A stretch of DNA of 64,000 nt from an uncultured Lachnospiraceae bacterium (GTDB lineage Bacteria > Bacillota > Clostridia > Lachnospirales > Lachnospiraceae). Shown here in pieces: positions 32,143 through 41,522 of the stretch (the stretch's first letter is position 1; each line of letters opens with the position of its first letter). The DNA lies in NCBI GenBank assembly GCA_945621435.1, contig CALZBR010000003.1, forward strand, positions 29,618-93,617. The letters are read 5' to 3'. The position numbers and the translations under genes are program-made. The notes below the pieces were generated by a model that worked only from the letters and a program-made list of their open reading frames with translations, had not been told where the DNA came from and searched no databases.

Positions 32143-34257
32143 TTAATACCATACCAGGTAGATCAGTGTCAGCCCAAGGCCGATACCCGCCAGAAACAGT
32201 CCAAAGGAAAGGCTCCTTGCAATGATCCTGTTGTTCTCATTGAACTCGGCATTCTTAAGTGCCAGAAGATGCTTGTAATTCACAGACCTTGGATTCTTCT
32301 TATTCCAGGTTCGGTTTCCCAGCTCCTCCCATACGTTTGCTGCTCCACCGATGGCTGCAGTCAGGGTGTTACCCTCAGGCTTCTCATAGGGCAGAGGACT
32401 GTCCCGATAAACGGTCTTTCTAAGCAGAACCACAATTCCATCCACAATACTGTCCGGAATCCGGCACAGTATTCCGCAAACTGTGGGCAGTATTTTTAGC
32501 AAAAGAGGTCTGTACAGCAGATTTTCCAGATTCAGCCATGTCGGCCAGACATCCACATAAACCCGATGTCCTTCTTCCTTCTTCATCAGACAGCCTCGAA
32601 CGAAGAAGGTATAGACAACGGCACCTGTCAATACGGAAATCAGAGCGCCTTGCAAATTCGTCAGACTAAAATACCTCACCTCATGTCCATAAGCCTCCAG
32701 TCCCATGAACGCCTGGCTCACTGCGGCTGCCTTATTCATCGTGAATTCCGGTATCAGACCCCAGACAAACAAAACAACAGCACTTACGGTCAAGCCAAGA
32801 CCGGCCGTAACACCCATGTATCTCTTCTGTCCGTCATATTTGATCTGCAGCTCCTCATCCCGGTTTTTTTCCAGAAACAGTACGGCAAAAAGCTTCGTCA
32901 TATAGGCTACGGTGAGACCACCGGAAAAGAGAAATACATACTCCACTGCCTTCCACAAATCGTTTCCTCCGTACTCCACGATTGCCTCGTGCAGAAGAGT
33001 CTTGGACACATAGCCGCCAAACATGGGTATTCCGCCTACTGCCAGCGCACCGGCGAGGAAAATCGACATAATGAGCGGCTTTTTTCTTCCCCAGCCACGA
33101 ATCCTGTTGAGATCCAGGGAATGTGTATTCCAATAAACCACGCCTGCTGCCAGAAAAAGCACCAGCTTAATCAACGAATGATTCACCATATGAAGCAGGG
33201 TGCCGTGTACTGCCAGGGCATTTTCCTCTCCCAGAAGCCCCTGCATGCCGATACCCACCAGAATAAATCCAATCTGGGACACGGAGGAGCAGGCCAGGGT
33301 CCGCTTCAAATCGATAGAAAAGACCGCCAGTACCGCCCCTAGCAGCATGGTAACCACGCCAAGAAACAGAATCACCTTCCCCCAGGCACTGTCCCACAGG
33401 AAGAGCTGACAGCTCAAAATCAGGGTTCCGTAGATACCGGCCTTGGTCAGGATACCGGACAGCAGGGCAGACGCCGGTGCCGGTGCCACGGGATGCGCTT
33501 CGGGAAGCCAGATGTGCACGGGAAAGGCACCTGCCTTGGCACCGAAGCCAAACAACATACAGAATCCGGCGATTCTGAGCCATAGTCCGGGGTTACCACT
33601 TTGTTCGGAGACAGTAGCCCACAAATCCTTCAGTTTTTCCACATACAGGGGTTGTCCCGGGACATATAATCCACAGCCTTCCGCAATATGATACACCAGA
33701 AAGATTCCCATAAGCATCACCAGACCACCGATGACCGCCACTGCCAGATAGGTTCCCGCCGCCCGGAGAGAGGGTCTGTTTTCCTCCTGCGCCACCCACA
33801 CATAGGAGGTAAAGGACATAATCTCGAAGAAAATAAACAGGGTATATAAGTCCGCAGAAAGGAACACGCCCATGGTAGCTCCCAGCGTCCAGAACAGAAA
33901 CAGGTAAAATCTGCAGACATTATTATGTTCCCTGAAATACTCCCCCGATAGAAGAGTAGCCATCAGCCACATAAACACAGCCACACTTCCGTATACCACG
34001 CGAAAGCCGTCCAGCACAAAATGAAGACCGAAACCACAGACCTCTGGCAGAGTGCAGCGCAGCACCGATACCTCTCCACCCGTGGATAGACAGGTCTTCC
34101 AAACCAGCCAAAACATCAGTAGCAGCTCTGCTGCCGCAAATATCACCGCCAGTCCTCCACCCGGCTTCCTCTGACCCAGACTTCCCACCGCATATACTGC
34201 AAGCCCGGCAACAAAGGGAAAAAACACCAGTACAGGCAATATCATCTCCAACATCAT
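32143..34257 (-). CDS. Antiporter-like membrane subunit, NuoL/HyfB type (fourth D-type paralogue)
   Basis: A 704-residue polytopic membrane protein, longer than its three paralogues by about 200 residues because of an added C-terminal part with further helices, as in NuoL/HyfB/MbhH-like subunits. The conserved Glu of the channel is in TLFIFFEIMSFTSYVW (about residue 143) and the conserved Lys in GFGAKAGAFPVHIWLPEAHP (about residue 238). These charged residues carry protons in complex I and Mrp antiporters. TTAGGAGG precedes the ATG by six bases. Last gene of the ten-gene operon; 9 bases after the previous stop. Confidence 0.88.
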   Translation of the reverse strand: MMLEMILPVLVFFPFVAGLAVYAVGSLGQRKPGGGLAVIFAAAELLLMFWLVWKTCLSTGGEVSVLRCTLPEVCGFGLHFVLDGFRVVYGSVAVFMWLMATLLSGEYFREHNNVCRFYLFLFWTLGATMGVFLSADLYTLFIFFEIMSFTSYVWVAQEENRPSLRAAGTYLAVAVIGGLVMLMGIFLVYHIAEGCGLYVPGQPLYVEKLKDLWATVSEQSGNPGLWLRIAGFCMLFGFGAKAGAFPVHIWLPEAHPVAPAPASALLSGILTKAGIYGTLILSCQLFLWDSAWGKVILFLGVVTMLLGAVLAVFSIDLKRTLACSSVSQIGFILVGIGMQGLLGEENALAVHGTLLHMVNHSLIKLVLFLAAGVVYWNTHSLDLNRIRGWGRKKPLIMSIFLAGALAVGGIPMFGGYVSKTLLHEAIVEYGGNDLWKAVEYVFLFSGGLTVAYMTKLFAVLFLEKNRDEELQIKYDGQKRYMGVTAGLGLTVSAVVLFVWGLIPEFTMNKAAAVSQAFMGLEAYGHEVRYFSLTNLQGALISVLTGAVVYTFFVRGCLMKKEEGHRVYVDVWPTWLNLENLLYRPLLLKILPTVCGILCRIPDSIVDGIVVLLRKTVYRDSPLPYEKPEGNTLTAAIGGAANVWEELGNRTWNKKNPRSVNYKHLLALKNAEFNENNRIIARSLSFGLFLAGIGLGLTLIYLVWY

Positions 34258-34266
34258 TCCAGCCTC

Positions 34267-35745
34267 CTAACTGACGGACATCGCTGCAATCTCCTGCAGC
34301 AGCTCCATCACCTGCCCGGAACACAGACCGAACACAATCATCATCACAACAAAGAAAACAAGGGGTACCAGCATCCTCCATCCGGGATCCTTCACATCCG
34401 GAAGTCTGTCATAGTCAAAATCCTTCCCCGGAAAAAAAGCCCTCACCACAATGGTCAGCATGTAGATTGCCGTCAAAAGTGCGGAAATCAATAGAGCCGC
34501 CACACCAATCCATGCCACCGTATCTTCACTTTCCATCGCCGCCTTTGCCAGATACCACTTACTGACGAAGCCGCAGAGTCCCGGCACACCCATCAGTGCA
34601 AGAGCCGACACGGTAAAGATGACAAATACCCTGGGCATTTTTCTCCCCATTCCGTCCAGCTCGTGTATATAACTCTTCCCCGTCTTGTGCATGACAGCGC
34701 CGGCGCAGAAGAAGGAACAGATTTTCATAAAGGAATGAAACAGCATATGTGCCATGGCGCCCACCAGTCCCAGGGGAGTCATGAGAACCACGCCGAAGAG
34801 GATATAGGAAAGGTTGCTCACCGTGGACCAGGCAAGCCTCCTCTTGATGTGTGTCTCCTTCAGGGCACGGCTGCAGCCGTAGACAATGGTAACAATCACC
34901 AGCCCCATCACAGTGTATTGTGCCCACGTACCTCTGAGCAGCCGGATTCCAAAGCTGAAATAGGTGATACGCATCACTGCAAAGGCTCCGGTATTCACCA
35001 CCGCCACTGCATGCAGCAGCGCAGTTACCGGCGTGGGCGCCACACCTGCCTTGGGAAGCCAGGCGGAAAAGGGCCACATAGCCGTTTTTACCGCAAAGCC
35101 GCAGAAGGAAATAATGTAAATCAGGTACATCATATTGGTTTTATCCCCGATTTTAACCAGATTCATTACGCCCCCCGGTACAAAAGAAGAAGTGCAACCA
35201 TAGGTCAAAATGAATATCACGCCCACAAAAGCAAAGGCAGCGCCGCCCAGCATATAGTAAAGGTACGTACGGCTTGCCAGAATGGCTTCCCTGGTTCTGG
35301 TGAACATCACCAGGGGCAGGGTAATCAGGCTCAGCATCTCAAAGAAAAAGTACATGGTAAGAATATTTTCGGAAAGGGCAATTCCCAACGTGACGCCATA
35401 GGTAATCACATAGAACATAAAGAAGGTCTTTTCCCCCTTCTCCCCCTTCATATATTCAAAGGCATAGAGCAGCGCAAAGGGCCAGAGTATGGCTGACATC
35501 CCCGCAAACAGCGCACCCATCCCGTCCAGCTGCAGACGGATGCTTAAGTTGCCCGTAAAACGGAATACGGTAAGGGCGCCCTCAGGTCTGTACAACAGAA
35601 GCAGGAACACCAGAATGGAATTCAGGATCGCCATCACTTCCGTGAAAAGCAACATATTTTTTCTGCTCCGGAACTTCATCACAGAAATCAGAATTCCGGT
35701 GATAAAGGGGATGAGAACTACAAACAGCATTCTCATTTCATTCAT
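34267..35745 (-). CDS. Antiporter-like membrane subunit, MrpD/NuoM type (third D-type paralogue)
   Basis: About 492 residues from ATG 35745 (GGGAGGTG before it), which overlaps the previous stop (ATGA). It has about 14 membrane helices. The channel Glu lies in TMYFFFEMLSLITLPLVMF and the channel Lys in GFAVKTAMWPFSAWLPKAGVAPTP. It is one of four D-type subunits in this operon and probably moves protons across the membrane in exchange for sodium or another cation. The motif FSAWLPKAG differs from FHAWLP of the other copies by a lost His. Confidence 0.88.
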   Translation of the reverse strand: MNEMRMLFVVLIPFITGILISVMKFRSRKNMLLFTEVMAILNSILVFLLLLYRPEGALTVFRFTGNLSIRLQLDGMGALFAGMSAILWPFALLYAFEYMKGEKGEKTFFMFYVITYGVTLGIALSENILTMYFFFEMLSLITLPLVMFTRTREAILASRTYLYYMLGGAAFAFVGVIFILTYGCTSSFVPGGVMNLVKIGDKTNMMYLIYIISFCGFAVKTAMWPFSAWLPKAGVAPTPVTALLHAVAVVNTGAFAVMRITYFSFGIRLLRGTWAQYTVMGLVIVTIVYGCSRALKETHIKRRLAWSTVSNLSYILFGVVLMTPLGLVGAMAHMLFHSFMKICSFFCAGAVMHKTGKSYIHELDGMGRKMPRVFVIFTVSALALMGVPGLCGFVSKWYLAKAAMESEDTVAWIGVAALLISALLTAIYMLTIVVRAFFPGKDFDYDRLPDVKDPGWRMLVPLVFFVVMMIVFGLCSGQVMELLQEIAAMSVS

Positions 35746-37259
35746 AATCCCACCTCCCATCCGAATACTCCGGCGGCTTCAACCGCATATCCGGTCAAAA
35801 TCTGCGGAAATACTCCCAAAAGCACCGCAAGAGCTGCCAACACAATCAAAGGAATCAACATGAACCAGGAAATTCTTACTTTACCGGAATGTTTCTCATC
35901 CTCTTCCTCTCCCGGGAAAAAGCCCTTCATGACGATCGGAAGCAGATACCCGGCCGTAAGAAGCGCACTGAGAAGCAGTACGATCGGTCCCAGCCAAGAT
36001 ATGACACCAGTGTCAGACTTCAGTGCACCCTCTGCCAGATACCATTTACTGATAAAGCCAGCGGTAGGCGGAATGCCGATCAGTGCCAGGGAAAATAATG
36101 TATAACACCACATCACTGCGGGCATTCTTTTCCCCAGACCCTTCAGCTCATCCACCTTCGTATACTCAAAGCAATACAGGAAGACACCGGCCACCAGGAA
36201 CAGTCCACACTTCACTACCGCATGGATCGCCGTATGCAGGAGAGCTCCCACGTAGGCCATGGGGGTCAGAAGGGACAGGCCAAACAGAATATAGGAGACC
36301 TGACTCACCGTGGAATAGGCCAGCCTCTTCTTGAAGCCCTGCTCCCGAAATGCCAGCATGGAGCCCATAAATACTGTCAACAATGCCAGAATCATCCAGG
36401 TATACTGTACCCAGGTACCCCGTATAAAGTCAGCGCCAACCACATAGAATACTCCGCGAATCAATGCCAGCACGCCGGACTTGACAATGACGCCGGACAA
36501 TACCGCCGAGGCCGGAGAGGGCGCCACGGGATGGGCTGAGGGCAGCCAGGCATGAAGGGGCAGCATACCGGCTTTCACACCAAAGCCCAAGATCATCACA
36601 AAGATTCCCACCAGGACAAATCCCTCATGACCTGACACAGACGTCATATTTAAGCTGCCGCCGGCAGTAAAGGTCAGGGAATCACAATACCGGTACAGCA
36701 CATAGATACCAAACAATCCGCCATAGGCACCGCACATGGAATAAAACAGATACTTCAGTGCCGCCATGATGGCTTCTCTCGAGCCGTTGTGCAATACAAG
36801 GGGCATGGATACCAGGGTCATCAGCTCATAGAACAGGTACATGGTAACCAGATTGCCGGAGAAGTCCAGCCCAACCAGTACACCATACAGCAAAAGGTAA
36901 AAACCAAAATATCTCTTTTCCTCACCCTCATGCTTCAGATAGACAAAGGAATAAAAGCCTGCTGCCAGCCATATCACACTGACAATGGTCACAAACCATC
37001 TGCTGATTTCATCTACCTTGAAATATACGGGAAGACCATCCACCAGTGTAAAGAGAGTCATACTGCGCCGGCCGGTCCAGGCCGCTGACAGCACCAATGC
37101 CACGGAAACCGTAAGCACCACTGCCACAACCGGAGGAAGCCAAGGAAGCTTCCGGGGCTCTTGCTTCACTGCCCTCAGATGCTCCGAAAAAGAGCCAAGT
37201 AACAGACAGATACCTGCCGTAGCAGGCAGCAATAAGGAAACCAACAATAATATGTCCAT
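35742..37259 (-). CDS. Antiporter-like membrane subunit, MrpD/NuoN type (second D-type paralogue)
   Basis: About 505 residues from ATG 37259, which has AAGGA eight bases before; an ATG three codons further up overlaps that site. The channel Glu is in TMYLFYELMTLVSMPLV and the channel Lys in GFGVKAGMLPLHAWLPSAHP. Around 14 helices are predicted from the hydrophobic pattern. It is part of the antiporter operon and overlaps the next gene by four bases. Confidence 0.88.
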   Translation of the reverse strand: MDILLLVSLLLPATAGICLLLGSFSEHLRAVKQEPRKLPWLPPVVAVVLTVSVALVLSAAWTGRRSMTLFTLVDGLPVYFKVDEISRWFVTIVSVIWLAAGFYSFVYLKHEGEEKRYFGFYLLLYGVLVGLDFSGNLVTMYLFYELMTLVSMPLVLHNGSREAIMAALKYLFYSMCGAYGGLFGIYVLYRYCDSLTFTAGGSLNMTSVSGHEGFVLVGIFVMILGFGVKAGMLPLHAWLPSAHPVAPSPASAVLSGVIVKSGVLALIRGVFYVVGADFIRGTWVQYTWMILALLTVFMGSMLAFREQGFKKRLAYSTVSQVSYILFGLSLLTPMAYVGALLHTAIHAVVKCGLFLVAGVFLYCFEYTKVDELKGLGKRMPAVMWCYTLFSLALIGIPPTAGFISKWYLAEGALKSDTGVISWLGPIVLLLSALLTAGYLLPIVMKGFFPGEEEDEKHSGKVRISWFMLIPLIVLAALAVLLGVFPQILTGYAVEAAGVFGWEVGL

Positions 37260-37289
37260 GCTTTTCATCCTTCCGGGTCATTCTGACCC

Positions 37290-38813
37290 TTATTCAAACA
37301 TTCCAAGTCCCGCTTCTATCAGATGTAGCAGGGGCTCTGAATTCAGACCCAGCAACAGATTCAATAAAATAAAGAATACCAGCGATACGGATTTGGCAGG
37401 CTGCTCCTTCCAGTTTACTCTTCTGCATTCCACCGTGGGTCTCTGGCTGACGATGGCAGCAGATTCCGGCACCGGGGTATAAATACGGATAACCGTCTTC
37501 ATAAAATAAACCGCATTGAGCACTGTACTGATGGCCAGGGCAATCAGGGTAGGCAGCATCTTTCTGTCGTGCCCCATGGCCGCCTGGGCAAATAAAAGCT
37601 TGGAAATAAATCCCGAAAACATGGGAATACCCACCATGGACAGGGAGCCCACCGTAAATGCAACACCTGCCAGCTTATTCCGGTAGCCCGCACCCGTGAA
37701 ATCCCGGTAATGCCTGCTTCCGCCGGAGGAATCCGACAACCCGGAGGCCGCCACAAAGAGCAGCGCCTTCGTTGCCGCATGAGAAAGAATGTGATACACA
37801 CTCGCCCTCACCGCCACCTCGGTTCCCAGACCGAAGCCCATATAGATATAGCCTATCTGGGCAACGGAGGAAAAGGCTATCATTCTCCGGATATCCTTCT
37901 CCTTGATAGCACTGACAGACCCCATAAGCATTCCGAGGATACCGAAGACAAACAGGATATTGATGACCCTGCTTTCACAGACTACCGAAAACCCGATGAC
38001 CCTGTAAAAAATCTTTACCAGCAGGAAAATATAGCCCTTGGACACCAGGGAGGACAAAATCGCAGCCGAGGACAGGGTAGAATAACCGTAAGCATCCGGC
38101 AGCCATGCGTGGAAGGGATAAAGCGCACTCTTGATGGCCAGACCAACGGACATCAGTCCCAGAGCCAGAATCAGAGGCACATGATACTGCCCCGATGCCG
38201 CCAGGAGCTGCACGGCTTCCTTGATATTACTCATTAGGAGCTGACCTGTCAGGTCATACAGAAAGCAGATTCCCAGCAGCAACAGACCGGAACCCAGCAG
38301 GCTCATAATCATATATCGCGTTGCCGCTTCGATATTCCTTCCGTTCTGCCTGATCATGATCAGACCGCAGGCGGATATGGTATTTATCTCCACAAAAACA
38401 TAGGCCGTAAACAGATCATTGGTATAAATCAGCGCCAGCAGGGAACAAAGCAGCAGATTCACCATGATATAATACAGATTCTGCTTACTCTCCTCAATCT
38501 CCGCCTCTCTCTCAGCAATGCCGCCCATCATACAGAGCATCATGATAATGCAGAAGAACACCGCCATGAAGGCTTCCAGAATACCTACCCGTATTTCGTT
38601 GCCCCAGGGTGCCGGAAAATGGCCCATGATATATACAAAGGCCTGCTTTGTTTTCAGCGTATATGCCAGTACAAAGGAGGACATAATCCCCACAGTCCCG
38701 ATGACCAGCGTATTCAGCCGTTTCGCCCATTTCCCGTTCAATATGGATGTCAATGGTCCGGAAAACAGGGACAAAATAATCGACATGAAGGGAAAATTCC
38801 GCACGAAATCCAT
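37290..38813 (-). CDS. mrpD: Antiporter subunit MrpD-like (first D-type paralogue)
   Basis: A 507-residue polytopic proton-conducting subunit directly behind mrpC, the usual place of MrpD. The channel Glu is in TAYVFVEINTISACGLI and the channel Lys in GLAIKSALYPFHAWLPDAYG. The sequence SSVAQIGYIYMGFG is the typical broken-helix region. Start ATG overlaps the mrpC stop (TAATG). MrpD together with the other Mrp proteins drives sodium-proton exchange. Confidence 0.9.
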   Translation of the reverse strand: MDFVRNFPFMSIILSLFSGPLTSILNGKWAKRLNTLVIGTVGIMSSFVLAYTLKTKQAFVYIMGHFPAPWGNEIRVGILEAFMAVFFCIIMMLCMMGGIAEREAEIEESKQNLYYIMVNLLLCSLLALIYTNDLFTAYVFVEINTISACGLIMIRQNGRNIEAATRYMIMSLLGSGLLLLGICFLYDLTGQLLMSNIKEAVQLLAASGQYHVPLILALGLMSVGLAIKSALYPFHAWLPDAYGYSTLSSAAILSSLVSKGYIFLLVKIFYRVIGFSVVCESRVINILFVFGILGMLMGSVSAIKEKDIRRMIAFSSVAQIGYIYMGFGLGTEVAVRASVYHILSHAATKALLFVAASGLSDSSGGSRHYRDFTGAGYRNKLAGVAFTVGSLSMVGIPMFSGFISKLLFAQAAMGHDRKMLPTLIALAISTVLNAVYFMKTVIRIYTPVPESAAIVSQRPTVECRRVNWKEQPAKSVSLVFFILLNLLLGLNSEPLLHLIEAGLGMFE

Positions 38814-39190
38814 TATTTTCCCTCCTTTTTTAACAGAGTTGAAATCTCATCCAGATCCAGTGTGTGATATCTACGGTACAGACGGATGGTAAGGGACAGC
38901 ATCAGCGCTGTAACCGACACGGACACAACGATGCCGGTCAGCACCAGACCACTGGGAATGGGATTGACATAAGCCTCCACATTCTGCACGCCATCCACCA
39001 CCACGGGAGCCTTTCTGTTCATGATATAGCCCTTCAGGGCAAGAAACAGATATGTGGCAGTGTCCATGATATTCAGACCGATAATTTTTTTGATCAGATT
39101 TTTCTGCAAAAGCAGATTGGAGAAGCCGATTCCAAACAAAATCATTGCCACCGCTTCAGGAAAATTATTTAACAGATTTGAAAAATTCAT
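38813..39190 (-). CDS. mrpC: Antiporter subunit MrpC (NuoK-like)
   Basis: About 125 residues with three membrane helices. It shows the NuoK/MrpC pattern: GIGFSNLLLQKNLIKKIIGLNIMDTATYLF with a buried charged region, then LVLTGIVVSVSVTALMLSLTIRLYRRY. The start is uncertain: ATG 39190 is given, but TTG 39196 lies at a better distance from AAGGAG and GTG 39199 is also in frame. MrpC pairs with MrpA/D-type subunits in the complex. Confidence 0.87.
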   Translation of the reverse strand: MNFSNLLNNFPEAVAMILFGIGFSNLLLQKNLIKKIIGLNIMDTATYLFLALKGYIMNRKAPVVVDGVQNVEAYVNPIPSGLVLTGIVVSVSVTALMLSLTIRLYRRYHTLDLDEISTLLKKEGK

Positions 39191-39232
39191 CTCCAACACC
39201 GCTCCTTTCCAGTGAAATACTTTGATTCGGCG

Positions 39233-40195
39233 TCAATAGCCGCCCTTGCGGAACATGACATAAAAGGTGTACATGGTTCCCGCAACAACGATACCCACGC
39301 AGATATTCAACAGCAGGATCAGACCGCTGCTTAAGATTGCCCCGGGGGTTCCCAGGGGGATGATGCTCTCGATATGGTTTGCCCCGGTGTAGAAGGAATA
39401 GCTCTTTGCAAGGCTGTAACAGGCCAGAGCACCGAAACTGAGACGACGGTAGGTTTTTGCCGTGAAAAATTTTTCCGTCTTCTCAAATCCAAAAGCATTC
39501 AGGTACAAAATCAAGCCTGCTCCAATCACGGCACCGCCGGAAAATCCTCCCCCGGGTCCCAGGTGCCCTGCCAGAATGATATAAATACCGAAAATAAAAA
39601 TGGGCGGTACCAGGATCCTCGCTGCTGTCTGCAGAATCACATCATTCTTCGGTTCATAGATTCTGTCGTTGGCTTCATTGGACTTCTGAAGCTCCTTCTT
39701 ATCCAGTCGCAGCAGTATCAATACCGTACAGGTTGCAATAAACAATACATGGGATTCCCCCAGGGTATCAAAGGCCCTGTAGTCCAGTATCATACCGGTG
39801 ACGATATTGACGGCACCGGTCTCCTGAAGTCCCTTCTCAATATATCTCTCCGACACCTCATTGTTGGCCGGATTCTCGGGATGACCGAAGGTAGGAAGGT
39901 AGGACACACCGATTAAAAGCATGGTAACAAGAAACAGACAGAAAATGACACTGAACACCTTATACATTTTACCGAAAAGCCTGATTTCGGCATTGTGCTC
40001 CAGGTCATACACCTTCTTTGCCAGCTGCTGATTTTCTTCCTCCCTCTGCAGCCTCTCGGATTCAGTCTCACAAAACGGTACCTGCGGCTTCATCTCCACG
40101 GTATCCAGATAGGGATCCTTACTGCCGTTCAGCCACTGCCTGAATTTATAGGATATGGTTTTTTCATACTGTTCCTGCGGAACTTTTTTACTCAT
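39233..40195 (-). CDS. MbhE-MrpB fusion-type subunit
   Basis: A 320-residue protein. The hydrophilic N-terminus (residues 1-72) is followed by a membrane helix and an MbhE-like part with VNIVTGMILDYRAFDTLGESHVLF (about 130-153). The second half is a complete MrpB/MnhB domain, with the family mark AGHLGPGGGFSGGAVIGAG (about 210-228) and four helices. In Mbh/Mbx clusters of archaea the two parts are usually separate genes (mbhE and mbhF); in Mrp operons the first is the end of MrpA. Overlaps the preceding gene by 8 bases. Confidence 0.85.
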   Translation of the reverse strand: MSKKVPQEQYEKTISYKFRQWLNGSKDPYLDTVEMKPQVPFCETESERLQREEENQQLAKKVYDLEHNAEIRLFGKMYKVFSVIFCLFLVTMLLIGVSYLPTFGHPENPANNEVSERYIEKGLQETGAVNIVTGMILDYRAFDTLGESHVLFIATCTVLILLRLDKKELQKSNEANDRIYEPKNDVILQTAARILVPPIFIFGIYIILAGHLGPGGGFSGGAVIGAGLILYLNAFGFEKTEKFFTAKTYRRLSFGALACYSLAKSYSFYTGANHIESIIPLGTPGAILSSGLILLLNICVGIVVAGTMYTFYVMFRKGGY

Positions 40196-40490
40196 CTTGC
40201 TGTTCCCCCTCCTGTCCCGACGGCTCCCTCTCCGGTTGCATGTCCTTCTCCGTTTTCATGATGGCATGTATCTTTTTCAACGTCAGCAAAAAGAGCACCG
40301 TTGTTACTCCGGCACCCACGGCAGCCTCCGTGATGGCAAGATCCGGAGACTCCAGCAGAATCCAGATAACAGACATGATTAAGCTGTAGGACATAAAGAT
40401 CAGAACGGTGTTGAGAAGATTTTTGGAAAAACTGGCTGCAACGGCACAAAGCACCAGAAATCCAAGTAAAATACACATGAATACTGTCAT
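40188..40490 (-). CDS. MbhD-like subunit (DUF4040)
   Basis: About 100 residues from ATG 40490 (GGAGGAGG before it), overlapping the mrpG stop (ATGA). Three membrane helices with the NuoJ/MbhD-like signature SPDLAITEAAVGAGVTTVLFLLTL; this corresponds to part of the C-terminus of MrpA. A charged tail (residues 75-100) follows. It forms the core with the MbhE-MrpB protein in place of an MrpA C-terminal domain. Confidence 0.85.
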   Translation of the reverse strand: MTVFMCILLGFLVLCAVAASFSKNLLNTVLIFMSYSLIMSVIWILLESPDLAITEAAVGAGVTTVLFLLTLKKIHAIMKTEKDMQPEREPSGQEGEQQDE

Positions 40491-40942
40491 TTTACCTCCT
40501 CCTTCTCTGCCGCCTGCACACGGCATTTTTCCTCGCAGTTACTCTGCTCACGGCTTTCCTGTTTTCGATTTTTTTCTTCGCAGTTGTTCCTTTCACAGCT
40601 TTCCTCTACCTGGGATAGTATGAGCCTTCGATAATGCTTGTCCTGCTCCTCATCCGTTGTCACCTCAAGCCTGGCTATCAGATGGGAAGACACCGGGGAG
40701 GAAAACCAAAGAAAGATAATTACCACGAACAGCTTGAGGGAAGTAAGATTCATGCCGTTCATAATAATCAGCCCCAGAATGCAGGCACCGATACCCAGGG
40801 TGTCTCCCATAGCCGCCGCATGCATCCTGTTCAGCACATATTTAAACCGAAACACACCAATCATTTCAAAGATAAAAATTGTGGTTCCAAGGAGCAATAA
40901 CAGCGCCCCCGCCAGAAACTTTATCCACTCTATCGCTTCCAT
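40487..40942 (-). CDS. mrpG: Antiporter subunit MrpG
   Basis: A 151-residue protein. Residues 1-100 are a typical MrpG with three helices and FRFKYVLNRMHAAAMGDTLGIG near residue 35 as the family mark. The last about 45 residues are a hydrophilic, Glu- and Lys-rich tail with two copies of the unit NCEEK, which is longer than usual. The stop overlaps the start of the next gene. Confidence 0.9.
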   Translation of the reverse strand: MEAIEWIKFLAGALLLLLGTTIFIFEMIGVFRFKYVLNRMHAAAMGDTLGIGACILGLIIMNGMNLTSLKLFVVIIFLWFSSPVSSHLIARLEVTTDEEQDKHYRRLILSQVEESCERNNCEEKNRKQESREQSNCEEKCRVQAAEKEEVK

Positions 40943-41035
40943 CTCAGCTTTACCGCCTTTCTTCCCGGAATGTCTCCGCCTTGCAGTTCTCTTTCTGTTT
41001 CCCGGACTCCGCTGTTTCTGCTTTGTCCTTATTAT

Positions 41036-41431
41036 TCACTTCTCTGCTTTGTCGTTCCCGTCGCATTTTCCGGGTTCGTCCCCTGCTGTGTACTCCCCGG
41101 ACTTTGTCTCCCCCGACATTTCCGCGATCTTTTTACGCTCCAGATAAACACCCATATATACCTTGGTCAATACAATCACCGCCAGAAAGCTGATCATGGC
41201 ATAGATGACACAGATGTCAGCAAGATAATCCTCCTGTAACATCAGCGTAAGAACTGCAATCATGACAATGACCATGGTGCCCAGCATATTGACAGCCACA
41301 ATACGGTCGGCTGTCTTCGGCCCTATCACCGCCCGCAGCAGACACAAAAGTGCCAACACTGCAAGAAAAATCAAAATGGCAGTAAACAGTATTTCGTAAG
41401 CCTGCTCCAATCCTTCGATTCCTTTTCCCAT
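41036..41431 (-). CDS. mrpF: Antiporter subunit MrpF
   Basis: A 131-residue protein. Residues about 10-100 carry three helices and the family pattern RAVIGPKTADRIVAVNMLGT near residue 33. The C-terminal 30 residues are hydrophilic and acidic. It lies 91 bases behind mrpE and 93 bases before mrpG. The mrpE-mrpF gap contains a short direct repeat (CGAGTTCCGACCT, twice). Confidence 0.9.
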   Translation of the reverse strand: MGKGIEGLEQAYEILFTAILIFLAVLALLCLLRAVIGPKTADRIVAVNMLGTMVIVMIAVLTLMLQEDYLADICVIYAMISFLAVIVLTKVYMGVYLERKKIAEMSGETKSGEYTAGDEPGKCDGNDKAEK

Positions 41432-41522
41432 ACGACAACCCCTTTCCTTATCCTTCCGAGTTCCGACCTTTTCTCGACTTCCATCCGTTATTTCGAGTTC
41501 CGACCTGTCCTCTCACCCTATC

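Noticed and set aside
41457..41506. Direct repeat CGAGTTCCGACCT between mrpE and mrpF
   Set aside because: Only two copies, inside an operon spacer; no link to a regulator or mobile element could be made.
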